Source of the DNA: Verrucomicrobiaceae bacterium | GTDB taxonomy: Bacteria > Verrucomicrobiota > Verrucomicrobiia > Verrucomicrobiales > Verrucomicrobiaceae | Length of the DNA: 64,000 nt | Assembly: GCA_024232965.1 (NCBI GenBank) | Contig: JACKQF010000003.1 | Span: 558,001-622,000 of the forward strand | Direction of reading: 5' to 3' | In this document: positions 35,574-44,411 of the stretch, in pieces | Layout of the letters: every line of letters begins with the position of its first letter | Position numbering within the stretch: position 1 is the first letter of the stretch | Program-made: the position numbers and the translations under genes | Notes under the pieces: generated by a model | What the model was told of the DNA's origin: nothing | The model's input: only the letters and a program-made list of their open reading frames with translations | Database searches by the model: none

Positions 35574-35905
35574 GGATGAAGGGGGCTACCACGGAAGATG
35601 AAGGCGGGGCTGGCTGACCACGGAACACACTGAATACACGGAAGGACTGAGGCTTTTGAACCGCAGGTGGCGCAGATGATCGCAGATGAAGAGAAAATAC
35701 AAATCTGTGGGCCTCCTTGAATCTGTTGGAAATCACAAAACGTGGTGAGGCTGGGCATAGACCTTTCTGCTTTGCGGTTGGGGTTCGGCAGGGGAATGTG
35801 GGCAGAGGAATGACTGAGATTGGAGGGGATGGCTGACCACGGAACACACTGAATACACGGAAATTGCGAAGGAAGGGATGCAGGCGGACAGGAGCGTCCG
35901 CGCTC
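35574..35905 (+). repeat. Dispersed repeat cluster, two direct copies of a core
   Basis: GCTGACCACGGAACACACTG continuing into AATACACGGAA occurs near 35613 and again near 35830. TTTTGAACCGCAGGTGGCGC lies near 35653, and GGTTCGGCAGGGGAATG and GGCAGAGGAATGACTGAGAT near 35790-35820. The same pieces occur inverted at 32.0-32.2 kb. The 35432-36071 gap (640 bp) otherwise holds no supported gene. Confidence 0.7.
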
Positions 35906-35992
35906 CGCTCCAGCAGCCAAACCACCGGGGCAAGCCCCGAGCATCGTTTAACCCCGAAACCAACCAACGAGTGTAACCCAACCCCAAACAAG

Positions 35993-36029
35993 TGTTACCT
36001 ATGTTCTGAACCAAATCTGTTACCTATGT
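35993..36029. repeat. Paired TGTTACCTATGT repeats
   Basis: Exact 12-mers at 35993-36004 and 36018-36029, spaced by TCTGAACCAAATC. Such doubled motifs occur at ends of some IS481/IS3-like elements, so this could be an orphan IS terminus marking the right edge of the accessory region. No transposase is present; the IS link is inference. Confidence 0.4.
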
Positions 36030-36071
36030 ATTGACTGCGCCCTGCGCCGACTACTTTTCACTTTTGACCCC

Positions 36072-37538
36072 TCACTCCTCACTTTCGGTTAGGACAGCGA
36101 TGAGGTCCGCTATGGGGAGGCTGACGATGGCGGTGGCTTTGTCGCTCATCGCGTAGGGGAGGATGAGCTGGCCGTTGTGGATGAGGGAGCCGCAACTATA
36201 GACGACGTTGGGGACGTAGCCTTCGCGCTCGACGCCGACCGGGCAGAGGAGGGGAACGCGCAGGCGGCCGATGACGCGGGTGGGGTCCTCTAGATCCAAG
36301 AGGACGGCACCGATGCAGTACTTGCGCATGGGGCCGACGCCGTGGGTGATGACCAGCCAGCCGGCCTCGGTCTCAATGGGGGAGCCGCAGTTGCCGATTT
36401 TAACCGACTCCCAGGTCTCGGCGGGGCGGAGGATGAGGTGGGGGTCACTCCAGTAATGGGGATTATCACTGAACATGACGAAGAGGTTCTCGTCATCCTG
36501 TCGCGATAGCATGGCGTAGCGGCCCTGAATGCGGCGGGGGAAGAGGGCCATGCCTTTGTTCTGCACGGCACTGCCATTGAGCGTGAGGACGCGGAAGTGC
36601 AGGAAGTCCCGGGTCTCGATCAATTGCGGGAGGATCTCGCGCCCGTTGTAAGCGGTGTAAGTGGCGCAGTAGGTGACGGTGCCGTCATCGTCCACAAAGC
36701 GGACAAAGCGCGCATCTTCGATGCCGTTGCTTTCATTGTTGGAGACGGGAAAGAGGATGCGCTCGCTGAGGGCCAACTTAGATGAGAAGCGCAGTTCGTA
36801 GTTTGAGTCTGCGAGCCACTGGATGCACTCGAGCGTGAGCTGGGTTTCGTGGGTGGGCGAAAGATTCTCGCGGCGAAAGGTGGCGACGCGGAAGGAGAGA
36901 TCGCTGCGGGTGAACTCCGTGGCCAAGGAGTCCATGACGCTGGCGGTGCACTCATTGCTGAAGCCCATCTCGTGGAGCTTGATGAGAAAGGGCTGGTGGC
37001 GATAGCTGGGATTGGGGAGAACCTCTGGAAGACTGACAAAGCGCGAAACGGGGGCGAGCTCGATCTCTCCGTGAGGGGAGATGATGCCATCGCGGAACTC
37101 GATGGAAGAGATGTGGCCTTCCCCCGTGGCGCGCAGGCTCATGATGAAACGCAGAGCGCCGGGTGGGACATCGCTTTGATCTGGATGCGGAACGATGGAG
37201 GGATTAAACAGGGCGGCGGCCTCCAGCGCGTATTCGCCACTGAAGAGGGCACCGATGAGCAACTGCCGACTCCGCGTCAGGGGGCGCTGGGTGAAGACGG
37301 CAGCCTGCACTTTTTCAAAGTGGCTCATGAGCACGGGCTCAATGTCTAAGTGCCGTTCATCAAAGTCGGCATGCACGGCGGCGAGCTCTGACTCCACCTC
37401 GGTATCGCTTAACGCAAGGGCGCGACCGATGATGGAGGCGAGCCGCTGGGGGCAGGAGGGAATGAACGGACGAATGATGACGCGGGTGCTCTCTGGCACC
37501 AAGATGATCTGATGACGGTGGATGGCGAGGGAACTCAT
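36072..37538 (-). CDS. Glycoside hydrolase family 130 (mannoside phosphorylase-like)
   Basis: 488 aa. GH130 enzymes reversibly phosphorolyse beta-mannosides (beta-1,4- or beta-1,2-linked) to mannose 1-phosphate. Five-bladed propeller landmarks: GIEDARFVRFVDDDGTVTY near residue 285 (catalytic-site Asp in EDAR), AYNGREILPQLIETRDFLHF, KGMALFPRRIQGRY near 345, and EAGWLVITHGVGPMRKYCIG near 405. The ~150-residue N-terminal extension before the propeller is unlike short GH130 phosphorylases. The ATG overlaps the stop of the upstream GT4 gene, so translation is coupled. Confidence 0.85.
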   Translation of the reverse strand: MSSLAIHRHQIILVPESTRVIIRPFIPSCPQRLASIIGRALALSDTEVESELAAVHADFDERHLDIEPVLMSHFEKVQAAVFTQRPLTRSRQLLIGALFSGEYALEAAALFNPSIVPHPDQSDVPPGALRFIMSLRATGEGHISSIEFRDGIISPHGEIELAPVSRFVSLPEVLPNPSYRHQPFLIKLHEMGFSNECTASVMDSLATEFTRSDLSFRVATFRRENLSPTHETQLTLECIQWLADSNYELRFSSKLALSERILFPVSNNESNGIEDARFVRFVDDDGTVTYCATYTAYNGREILPQLIETRDFLHFRVLTLNGSAVQNKGMALFPRRIQGRYAMLSRQDDENLFVMFSDNPHYWSDPHLILRPAETWESVKIGNCGSPIETEAGWLVITHGVGPMRKYCIGAVLLDLEDPTRVIGRLRVPLLCPVGVEREGYVPNVVYSCGSLIHNGQLILPYAMSDKATAIVSLPIADLIAVLTESEE

Positions 37539-39805
37539 GCGCGGGCGGGAATGGGGTGCTGAGCGAAGGTCATCTCCGCTAGAGCGATGTGGAAGGCGAG
37601 CGTGGACTCGGCACCTTGGTTTTCATTGACACGGTCAGGATGGAGACCATCCCCACAACCGCCGGTGATGGGATCATAAAGAGGCATGGCGAGGTCATTG
37701 CGCCCGAGGAACCAATCGAAGGCGCGACTGGCCTCCCGCGACCAAACGGGATCGCGTGTGATGTGATAGGCACTGAGGCAGGCGGAGATCATGGCCTGGG
37801 CCTCGACCGGCTGCTGGTCAAAGTGGGCACGGGCGCCATCGCGGATGCAGAAGCCATTGCTGCCGATGGGGCGGAAGCAGCCAGTGGGGGTCTTTTGAAT
37901 GGAAACGAGCCAGCGCAGGGACTCAAGCCCGATGTCGCGAACGGCGGGCTGATTCATGGCGTGACCGCTGACGAGCAATGCCTGACAGAGGCGTGCATTG
38001 TCATAGGTGGCACCGGGCTCAAACCAGGGCCAGTCCGGGGTGGCGCAGTTTTTCCAAAGGCGCACGAGGTCCTGGGTGAGCACGTCCCGCGCGGCGATGG
38101 CGGCGGCGTTTTCCGGGAAGGCGCGCAGCATTTCGTGAATGCCGAGCAAACTGAAGGCCCAGGCACGCGGCGAGGTGAAGGCGGATACGCGACCGAGCGC
38201 GGAGTCAAAGAGACGAGCGCAGAGATTGCGCTGGCCGGTGTGATGCGAGTGGGCAACGCCAGTGCCTAGTGCCCAGAGGGCGCGGCCGTGGCTGTCCTCG
38301 CTGCCTTCGGGCTCAAGCCAGCGGCGGTCGAAGCTCATGAAATTGCGGAAGCCGCCGGTGTCGCGGTTCAATGCGGAGGCAAGGAAGGCCAAGTAGGTGG
38401 TGGAGAGTCCATTGATCAACTCGCCAGGCCGATGACCGCCGAGATCATCGAGCAGGCAGCAGAGGATGAAGGCGCGGGCATTGTCATCCGTGCAGTAGCC
38501 GTGCAGGAAGTCCGGAACGGTGCAGAGCGCATGCTGGAAGATGCCGGTGCTGTCCGTCATGCGGATGAGGTGATCGAGCTTGGCGGTGGGCAGCCCTTGC
38601 TTATTCCCGGAGGTCCAACCGGCAAAGGCGGTGCGTGCGGGAGCGCGGTGTTCGCTGGATACCTGACGGAAGGTGTCAAGGTATTGGCGTGCGACGGCAG
38701 GCCAGACCATTTCGCGTCCCGCCTGCCAGGCTGCCTCCTGCGTACTTTCCAGGAGACCGGGGCGCTCCAGATACTCGCACACGGCGGCGGTGATCTCTGC
38801 TGGCTTGCCGAAGGGAACCAAGATGCCGCGTCCCTCGGTCAAGATTTCCTCAGCATGATGATAAGGCGTGGAGACGACCGCGCGTCCGGCACCAAACACC
38901 TGGGCAAGTGTGCCGGAGGTGATCTGCCCGCGATTCAAGTACGGTGTCAGGTAGATATCGGTAGCGCTAATGAACTCCTTCAAGTCTTCTGGCGAGACGT
39001 AGCGATTATCGAAGATGACGTGATCTTTGACGCCCTGCTCCTCCGTCAACCACTCGAGGCTGAGGCGGTAGCGTTCGCCCTCGTTGGCGAGCAGATGCGG
39101 ATGGGTGGCACCGAGGATGATGTAAACGACCTCGGGGTGTCGTTGGATGATTTTTGGCAGAGACTGGATGGCGTGTTCGATGCCTTTTCCTGGACCGATG
39201 AGACCAAAGGTCAGCAGGACCTTGCGGCCCTCGACACCGAACTGTGCCTTGGCTGCTGATGAATCCAACAACGGCACATCGGGGATGCCATGGGGGATGA
39301 TATCGATCTTTGCCTCCGGGACGGCATACACCTCACGCAGGATCTCTGCGCCCTTGCGGGCCATGACGACGAGGCGCTCGCTGCGCTGGCTGATCTCGTT
39401 CATGACCTTCCGCTGGGCTTCGTTTGGGTCCTGAAGGAGTGTGTGCAGCGTCGTGACGACGGGCATGCGGACTTCCTTGAGCAACGCCAACAGGTGACTG
39501 CCTGCTGCGCCGCCGTAGATGCCGAACTCATGCTGAACGCACAACACATCCGCGTTGTTGAAGTTCAAGAAGTCTGCAGCGCGACGGTAGGAGTCGATGT
39601 CTTTTTCAAGCAGTTCAAATCGAACGCGTGGAGGGTAGTCGTAGCTTTCCACCCGATCATTCACTGCGCCGACGTAGCACTCGCTATCGGGTGCGGCTGC
39701 GCTAACGGCCTCGCATAAGTCTCGAGTGAAGGTTGCGATCCCACACTGACGAGGAACATAGTCCCCGAGAAAAGCCACTCGATTGAGTGACGGGGGTGAT
39801 GTCAC
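37535..39805 (-). CDS. GT4 glycosyltransferase fused to a C-terminal alpha/alpha-barrel-like domain
   Basis: 756 aa. N-terminal GT-B glycosyltransferase (~8-390): FLGDYVPRQCGIATFTRDLC, VVTTLHTLLQDP, FGLIGPGKGIEHAIQ near 201 (donor-binding loop) and the E-x7-E-like GAGRAVVSTPYHHAEEILTEG near 320. The C-terminal ~350 residues resemble an (alpha/alpha)-type helical domain like those in glucuronyl- or mannosyl-processing proteins (DDNARAFILCCLL, WALGTGVAHSH). Co-directional with a GH130 gene that starts within its stop, so the pair probably builds and recycles a mannose-containing glycan. Acceptor and donor are not readable. Confidence 0.83.
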   Translation of the reverse strand: MTSPPSLNRVAFLGDYVPRQCGIATFTRDLCEAVSAAAPDSECYVGAVNDRVESYDYPPRVRFELLEKDIDSYRRAADFLNFNNADVLCVQHEFGIYGGAAGSHLLALLKEVRMPVVTTLHTLLQDPNEAQRKVMNEISQRSERLVVMARKGAEILREVYAVPEAKIDIIPHGIPDVPLLDSSAAKAQFGVEGRKVLLTFGLIGPGKGIEHAIQSLPKIIQRHPEVVYIILGATHPHLLANEGERYRLSLEWLTEEQGVKDHVIFDNRYVSPEDLKEFISATDIYLTPYLNRGQITSGTLAQVFGAGRAVVSTPYHHAEEILTEGRGILVPFGKPAEITAAVCEYLERPGLLESTQEAAWQAGREMVWPAVARQYLDTFRQVSSEHRAPARTAFAGWTSGNKQGLPTAKLDHLIRMTDSTGIFQHALCTVPDFLHGYCTDDNARAFILCCLLDDLGGHRPGELINGLSTTYLAFLASALNRDTGGFRNFMSFDRRWLEPEGSEDSHGRALWALGTGVAHSHHTGQRNLCARLFDSALGRVSAFTSPRAWAFSLLGIHEMLRAFPENAAAIAARDVLTQDLVRLWKNCATPDWPWFEPGATYDNARLCQALLVSGHAMNQPAVRDIGLESLRWLVSIQKTPTGCFRPIGSNGFCIRDGARAHFDQQPVEAQAMISACLSAYHITRDPVWSREASRAFDWFLGRNDLAMPLYDPITGGCGDGLHPDRVNENQGAESTLAFHIALAEMTFAQHPIPARA

Positions 39806-39898
39806 AAGGAAAGATCCTGGTAGTAGCGCATGCTACACCAGACAGCCAATGCGGGGGAAAAGCAAACGGTCATTCCCAAGGGCTGCACGGAGCGCCAC

Positions 39899-40882
39899 TC
39901 ACTCTGCCTTCGCCTTCCGAAGCGCCAGGAACTCGCGATAGCCCTCCCAGGCGATGCGCTGGAGATCGGCGCGATCTTTATCTGAGAAGGTCCGCTTGAG
40001 GGGCTTGCCATCACGGTCTTTGGACTTGTCGGGCGGCGGACCCTCAAAGGTGCGGATGTCGGTGACGGAGTCGATCGGCAAACCTACTGGGCTTTTGTCA
40101 AACAAGGCGGAATAGAGCGTGCAGGCGCTGAGGTAGGCCATGGTCTGGTTGAGATGGGCGTCATTGACGAAGCGCAGGGTGAGGTCGGGACGCTGGGTCT
40201 GGCAGCGCTGCGCGACGAGGGCCATGGGGGCGACGGCGGCATCGATGCGGTTGGCGAGTGCGGCGATCTTGCGCTCTTTGGCAAGGATCGGCGCGGCGTC
40301 GGGGGCGGCGGTCAGGGGCTTGTCGTTCTGGGTGATCGGTGTGGTTTCGTAGAGAATGACGCGGGCTCCCTGGGCTTTGGCGAGCTGTGCGAACTTCGGT
40401 GCAAACTGTGCGTAGAGAGTGGGGTCGCCTTCGACATCATCGCGATAGGACTGAAGCACGACGATGTCCCAGGGGGTGCGGTTTTCTTCAAGCTTTGGGA
40501 GGAGCGCACGATGTCGGGCAAGTGCCGCCGGTGCGTATTTGTCCTTGGGATCGGCGGCGACTTGTTTTTCGAGCGAGGCGATGACGGCTTCTTCCTCCGC
40601 CTTGGTGACGGTGGATTGTTTGACGATGGTCTGGGTGCCGAGGCGCCAGTGGTCCTTCATCGTGCGACCACCGTAGATGATGTCGGTGCGGTTAAAGGTG
40701 AGCCCTGGATTGCCTGCCTCTGCCATGCTCTTGACAACGGTGGAGAGATTGTGCCGGGCGGTGAAGCTATTGCCGATGAAGAGGACGTTCAGCGTCTTTT
40801 GCGTTTCTTCAGCTCGCGCAGCGAAGGTGGAGACAAGAAGGAGGGCGATGACTGGACCGGAGATGCTATTGAGGAGTCGCAT
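39899..40882 (-). CDS. SGNH/GDSL hydrolase-like secreted protein
   Basis: 327 aa. Signal peptide of ~23 residues (ending AARA). The GNSFT motif near residue 36 is the block I nucleophile region of SGNH hydrolases; VVLQSYRDD near 145 and NDAHLNQTM near 240 (D-x-x-H) supply later blocks. It may deacetylate or hydrolyse an ester on a glycan. Related in plan to the divergent gene starting at 41049. Transcribed towards the GT4/GH130 pair with 93 bp between. Confidence 0.68.
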   Translation of the reverse strand: MRLLNSISGPVIALLLVSTFAARAEETQKTLNVLFIGNSFTARHNLSTVVKSMAEAGNPGLTFNRTDIIYGGRTMKDHWRLGTQTIVKQSTVTKAEEEAVIASLEKQVAADPKDKYAPAALARHRALLPKLEENRTPWDIVVLQSYRDDVEGDPTLYAQFAPKFAQLAKAQGARVILYETTPITQNDKPLTAAPDAAPILAKERKIAALANRIDAAVAPMALVAQRCQTQRPDLTLRFVNDAHLNQTMAYLSACTLYSALFDKSPVGLPIDSVTDIRTFEGPPPDKSKDRDGKPLKRTFSDKDRADLQRIAWEGYREFLALRKAKAE

Positions 40883-41048
40883 GCGGTGGGTAACGATGGG
40901 TAGAAGGGGAATCGTTCAGCAGAACTGGCTGCTTTTTGTCTGCCTGACGCACTGAAAAAGGGATCGTCGGCTCTGGTACGATTGGAATAAGATTTGCCGC
41001 ATCATCCAGTCGTCACCCTCGTTTAATTAGCCTGCCTGACTCAATCCC

Positions 41049-42119
41049 ATGAAAACCGCCATCGTCTTTCTTGTTCTGCTCTTCAGTACGCACCTCGTGT
41101 CTGCTCAAAAAGCTGATCCGGCCAAATGGTTGGATCGTGCGCTGAAACTCTTCCCTGATTCCGATGCGGACAAGGATGGCAAGCTCTCGCTGGCTGAGGC
41201 GCTGAAGTATGTGGAGGCGCATCCTGAGTTGGAGGAGTTGCTGGCGAAGAAGGGTGGTGGCGCACGTGTGCCGAATGCTGCGCCACCGATCACCCCTGCC
41301 ACGCCGGGCCTGCCACCAGGGCCACGCATTTTTGTTTGTGCGCACAGTTTTATGATCTACACCGCGAAGTTTTTGCCGCCGCTGGCTACCGCTGCGGGCA
41401 TTGGGTATCAGGACGCGGGACAGCAGATGCTGGGCGGATCCCAGGTGATTCAGCATTGGAACGTGCCTGACGAAAAGAACCGGGCCAAAGCTGCGCTCCG
41501 TGAGGGTAAGGTGGACGTGCTGACCCTATCGCCGCACATGCTTTTGCCAGATGCGGGTATCGACAACTTCACCAAGCTGGGGCTGGAGAAGAATCCGAAT
41601 CTGCGTGTGCTGGTGCAGGCCTCCTGGCCCGGGCGCGATGGTTCGTCTGACCCAAGCTTTACGAACCAATCGCGCAATGAGGCGACGGCGGAGAGTCTGA
41701 AGCAGATGCACGACCTTTACCATTCGACTTGGGTGAAGGCTCTGGAAGATCAGGTGACAAAGCTCAACGCCAGCTCGGGCCACGACTGTGTGCGTATCGT
41801 GCCAGTCGGGGATGCGGTCATGGCCTTGCGGCAGCATGTCTTGAACGGCACTGCACCGGGCATCAAGAAACAGGCGGATCTGTTTCGCGACAGTCTGGGG
41901 CATCCGATGCCACCGCTGGCTGAGCTTGCGACGTATTGCCACTTTGCAGCGATCTACCAGCGCACGCCGGTGGGTCTGCCGGTGCCGGCGGAACTCAAGT
42001 CGATGCCCGAGGCTGAAGCGCTGAATGTGCTGCTCCAAAAAATCGCATGGGAAGCGGTGACGCACTACCCTCTCAGCGGTGTTCAGGGCAAGACCGACCC
42101 GACGATTCAAGCGGAATGA
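41049..42119 (+). CDS. Secreted SGNH-like protein with an EF-hand motif
   Basis: 356 aa. Signal peptide of ~19 residues (ending SAQ). An EF-hand-type loop DSDADKDGKLSLAEAL lies at residues ~37-52, then a Pro-rich linker. The catalytic-like region starts with FVCAHSFMIYTAKF near 95, replacing the GNSFT of its divergent neighbour, and has VDVLTLSPHML near 155. The C-terminal half (CHFAAIYQRTPVGLPVPAEL) aligns in layout with the neighbour's STCTLYSALFDKSPVGLP-like end, so the two are likely paralogues. The nucleophile Ser is retained (HS), but full SGNH function is uncertain. Confidence 0.65.
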   Translation: MKTAIVFLVLLFSTHLVSAQKADPAKWLDRALKLFPDSDADKDGKLSLAEALKYVEAHPELEELLAKKGGGARVPNAAPPITPATPGLPPGPRIFVCAHSFMIYTAKFLPPLATAAGIGYQDAGQQMLGGSQVIQHWNVPDEKNRAKAALREGKVDVLTLSPHMLLPDAGIDNFTKLGLEKNPNLRVLVQASWPGRDGSSDPSFTNQSRNEATAESLKQMHDLYHSTWVKALEDQVTKLNASSGHDCVRIVPVGDAVMALRQHVLNGTAPGIKKQADLFRDSLGHPMPPLAELATYCHFAAIYQRTPVGLPVPAELKSMPEAEALNVLLQKIAWEAVTHYPLSGVQGKTDPTIQAE

Positions 42120-42142
42120 TCCCCTTAGATAAGCACTTTCTC

Positions 42143-44353
42143 ATGACCCCAGACCTCCACAATCCAACGCGTCACCTCCTTCTTCAAAGCATCGTCTTTG
42201 TCTGCCTCTTCGCTGCCGGTGGTCGTTTGAGTGCGGAGGATTGGGGGCTGTACTCAATTCGTCCCGCTGGCGGCCCTGCGATGGTGCTGGAACCTGTTGG
42301 TGGGGTGATCACGATCGGCAATCCAACCGGTGCTGCCGAACAGAAATGGTCGATTGTACGCAAAGAGGATGGCTATTTCTCGATCAAGCCGTCGCATGAT
42401 GCGTCCCTGGCGATGTCGGTGGCTGCGGCTGGTGTGAATCGTGGCACACCGATCGTCCTTGAGCTGGACACGGCCAAGCCTTCTCAGTTGTGGGCATTGG
42501 ATAAGGTGGAGGGCGGCGCCTACACCCTCACGCCGAAGCACGCGCCAGGCAAAGGACTGGACAATCTCGGCGGAAAAACAGCGCCGGGGTCTACGATCGA
42601 CCTCTGGGACATTCGGCCCGGGGACCCGCACTTGCATTGGCTTATTCAACCGCTCGCAGGCAGCGCCGTCGCTCCGCAAGGTGACTCGGTCGCCCCCAGC
42701 TACGTGGCCCCAGAGATCAAACCTGAGGACATCCTGCCGGGCGAGATCAAGCAGTTCAGCTATGCACAGAGCAAGATCTTTCCTGGCACGGTGCGGGACG
42801 TGGCGGTCTTCATTCCTGCGCAGTATGACGGCAGCAAGCCTGCCTGTGTTTACGTCAAGACGGATGGTTACAACCCCAGAGAGAAACTCATGATGGAGAC
42901 CCTGATCGCGACGAAGGAGATGCCTGTGACGATCGGCGTTTTTGTGCGCCCTGGCGATCTGCCAGCGCCGATGAAGGGCACCTTGGGCCGGCGCAATCGC
43001 GATCTCGAATACGATGGGGTGGGGGATGAAAACGTACGTTTCCTCATCGACGAATTGCTGCCGTTTGTGGCCAAAGAGTACAACCTGAACATGTCCACAG
43101 ACGGCAATGATCGCTGCATGTCTGGCGGCAGCAGTGGGGGCATCGCAGCTTTCACGGCAGCCTGGCACAGGCCTGACGCCTTCAGTCGTGTCTATGCGGC
43201 GAGCGGCAGTTGGGTGGCGTTTCGTGGCGGTCATGAGTTTCCCACGATGGTGCGCAAGTTTGAGGCCAAGCCGATCCGTGCGTTTTTGACGACCGCCAGT
43301 CAAGACATGGAGAACTGTGCGGGCGATTGGTTCTTGCTCGATCAAGAGATGGACAAGGCGCTGAAGTTCTCCGGCTATGACTACCAGTTCCGCATCATTG
43401 ATGGTCGTCACGTCGCGGGTTACGCGGAGAACTATCAAGAAGCGATGGCTTTCCTCTGGAAGGGCTGGCCAGAGCGAGTGAAGGCGGGTCCGAGTGCGCC
43501 TCGCGCCCAGGAAGTCATCGTGCCGGATGAAGGTTGGCAGTTGCTGGCAGAGGGGTTTAAGAGCACTCGCGGTCCAGCCTGCAATGCCAGTGGCGAGGTC
43601 TTCTTTGCGGATGCCACGGCCAACAAGATTCATCGCATCGGTCTGGATGGGAATGTCACGGAATTCGTGGCGGATTCTGGGAATGCGCATTGCGTGACCG
43701 TGGGTGCTGATGGCAAGGTCTATTCCATCTCCGAAAAATCCGGCAAGCTCATGAGCTACGACGAGAGCGGCGCAGGTGCGGTGGTGATGGAGGATATCCT
43801 GGGTCACTCGATTTTGGCGATGCCGAATGGCGGTCTGTACGTCACGACCAACAGCGACAAACCGCGGGCCGCTGGCAGTGTGTGGTTCATCAAAAATGGC
43901 AAGAAGACCGAGGTGGACAAAGGACTCCAGTTCGCTACTGGCATGGCCTATCGTCCAGACCAGTGGCTGCTCTCAGTGGCGGATGGTCACTCGAAATGGG
44001 CCTACAGTTATCAGATCAATGAGGACGGCACGCTGACGAACAAGGAACGCTTTTTCCATCTCCATGTCGCAGATTGGGAAGATGACGCGGGTGCGGAATC
44101 GCTTTGCTACTCGATAGAGGGGCGGCAGTTCCTTGCCACAAAGAGCGGCATCCAGATCTCTGCCGATGATGGCCCGACGCAGATCATCCTACCTGTACCT
44201 GGGGGTGGTCGCGTCACCGGCGTCGCCATCGGAGGAAAGGACAAAGACACGCTCTATGCCTTTTGCATGAACAAGATCTGGGCACGTAAGATTCAGCAGC
44301 ACGCCATGGGTGCATTCACTCCCTGGACAAAGGTAGGTGGCACCAAACTGTAG
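42143..44353 (+). CDS. Secreted ricin-type lectin / esterase / SMP-30 fusion
   Basis: 736 aa from ATG 42143; an alternative ATG at 42116 overlaps the previous stop (ATGA) and would add nine residues. Signal peptide ends near SAEDW. A RICIN-type beta-trefoil region (~30-180) has repeated Q-x-W-like turns (EQKWSIVRKE, SQLWALDKVE, HLHWLIQPL). A putative esterase/Fes-like alpha/beta-hydrolase (~200-455) has the nucleophile elbow SGGSSGG and DGRHVAGY with the likely catalytic His. A C-terminal SMP-30/gluconolactonase-like propeller (~470-735) follows. It probably binds and de-esterifies plant-type polysaccharide. Confidence 0.8.
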   Translation: MTPDLHNPTRHLLLQSIVFVCLFAAGGRLSAEDWGLYSIRPAGGPAMVLEPVGGVITIGNPTGAAEQKWSIVRKEDGYFSIKPSHDASLAMSVAAAGVNRGTPIVLELDTAKPSQLWALDKVEGGAYTLTPKHAPGKGLDNLGGKTAPGSTIDLWDIRPGDPHLHWLIQPLAGSAVAPQGDSVAPSYVAPEIKPEDILPGEIKQFSYAQSKIFPGTVRDVAVFIPAQYDGSKPACVYVKTDGYNPREKLMMETLIATKEMPVTIGVFVRPGDLPAPMKGTLGRRNRDLEYDGVGDENVRFLIDELLPFVAKEYNLNMSTDGNDRCMSGGSSGGIAAFTAAWHRPDAFSRVYAASGSWVAFRGGHEFPTMVRKFEAKPIRAFLTTASQDMENCAGDWFLLDQEMDKALKFSGYDYQFRIIDGRHVAGYAENYQEAMAFLWKGWPERVKAGPSAPRAQEVIVPDEGWQLLAEGFKSTRGPACNASGEVFFADATANKIHRIGLDGNVTEFVADSGNAHCVTVGADGKVYSISEKSGKLMSYDESGAGAVVMEDILGHSILAMPNGGLYVTTNSDKPRAAGSVWFIKNGKKTEVDKGLQFATGMAYRPDQWLLSVADGHSKWAYSYQINEDGTLTNKERFFHLHVADWEDDAGAESLCYSIEGRQFLATKSGIQISADDGPTQIILPVPGGGRVTGVAIGGKDKDTLYAFCMNKIWARKIQQHAMGAFTPWTKVGGTKL

Positions 44354-44411
44354 TCCTTGCTCTGGCCGCCAAGCCATAGCAAGATCGCCAGTCATCGTTT
44401 ATTCTCTTCAC

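Noticed and set aside
38288..39259. 323-aa plus-strand frame inside the GT4 gene
   Set aside because: Antisense shadow of a recognised glycosyltransferase, no family match.
42254..43807. 517-aa minus-strand frame opposite the lectin/esterase gene
   Set aside because: The plus-strand product has three recognisable domains; the minus frame reads as antisense of GC-rich coding sequence.
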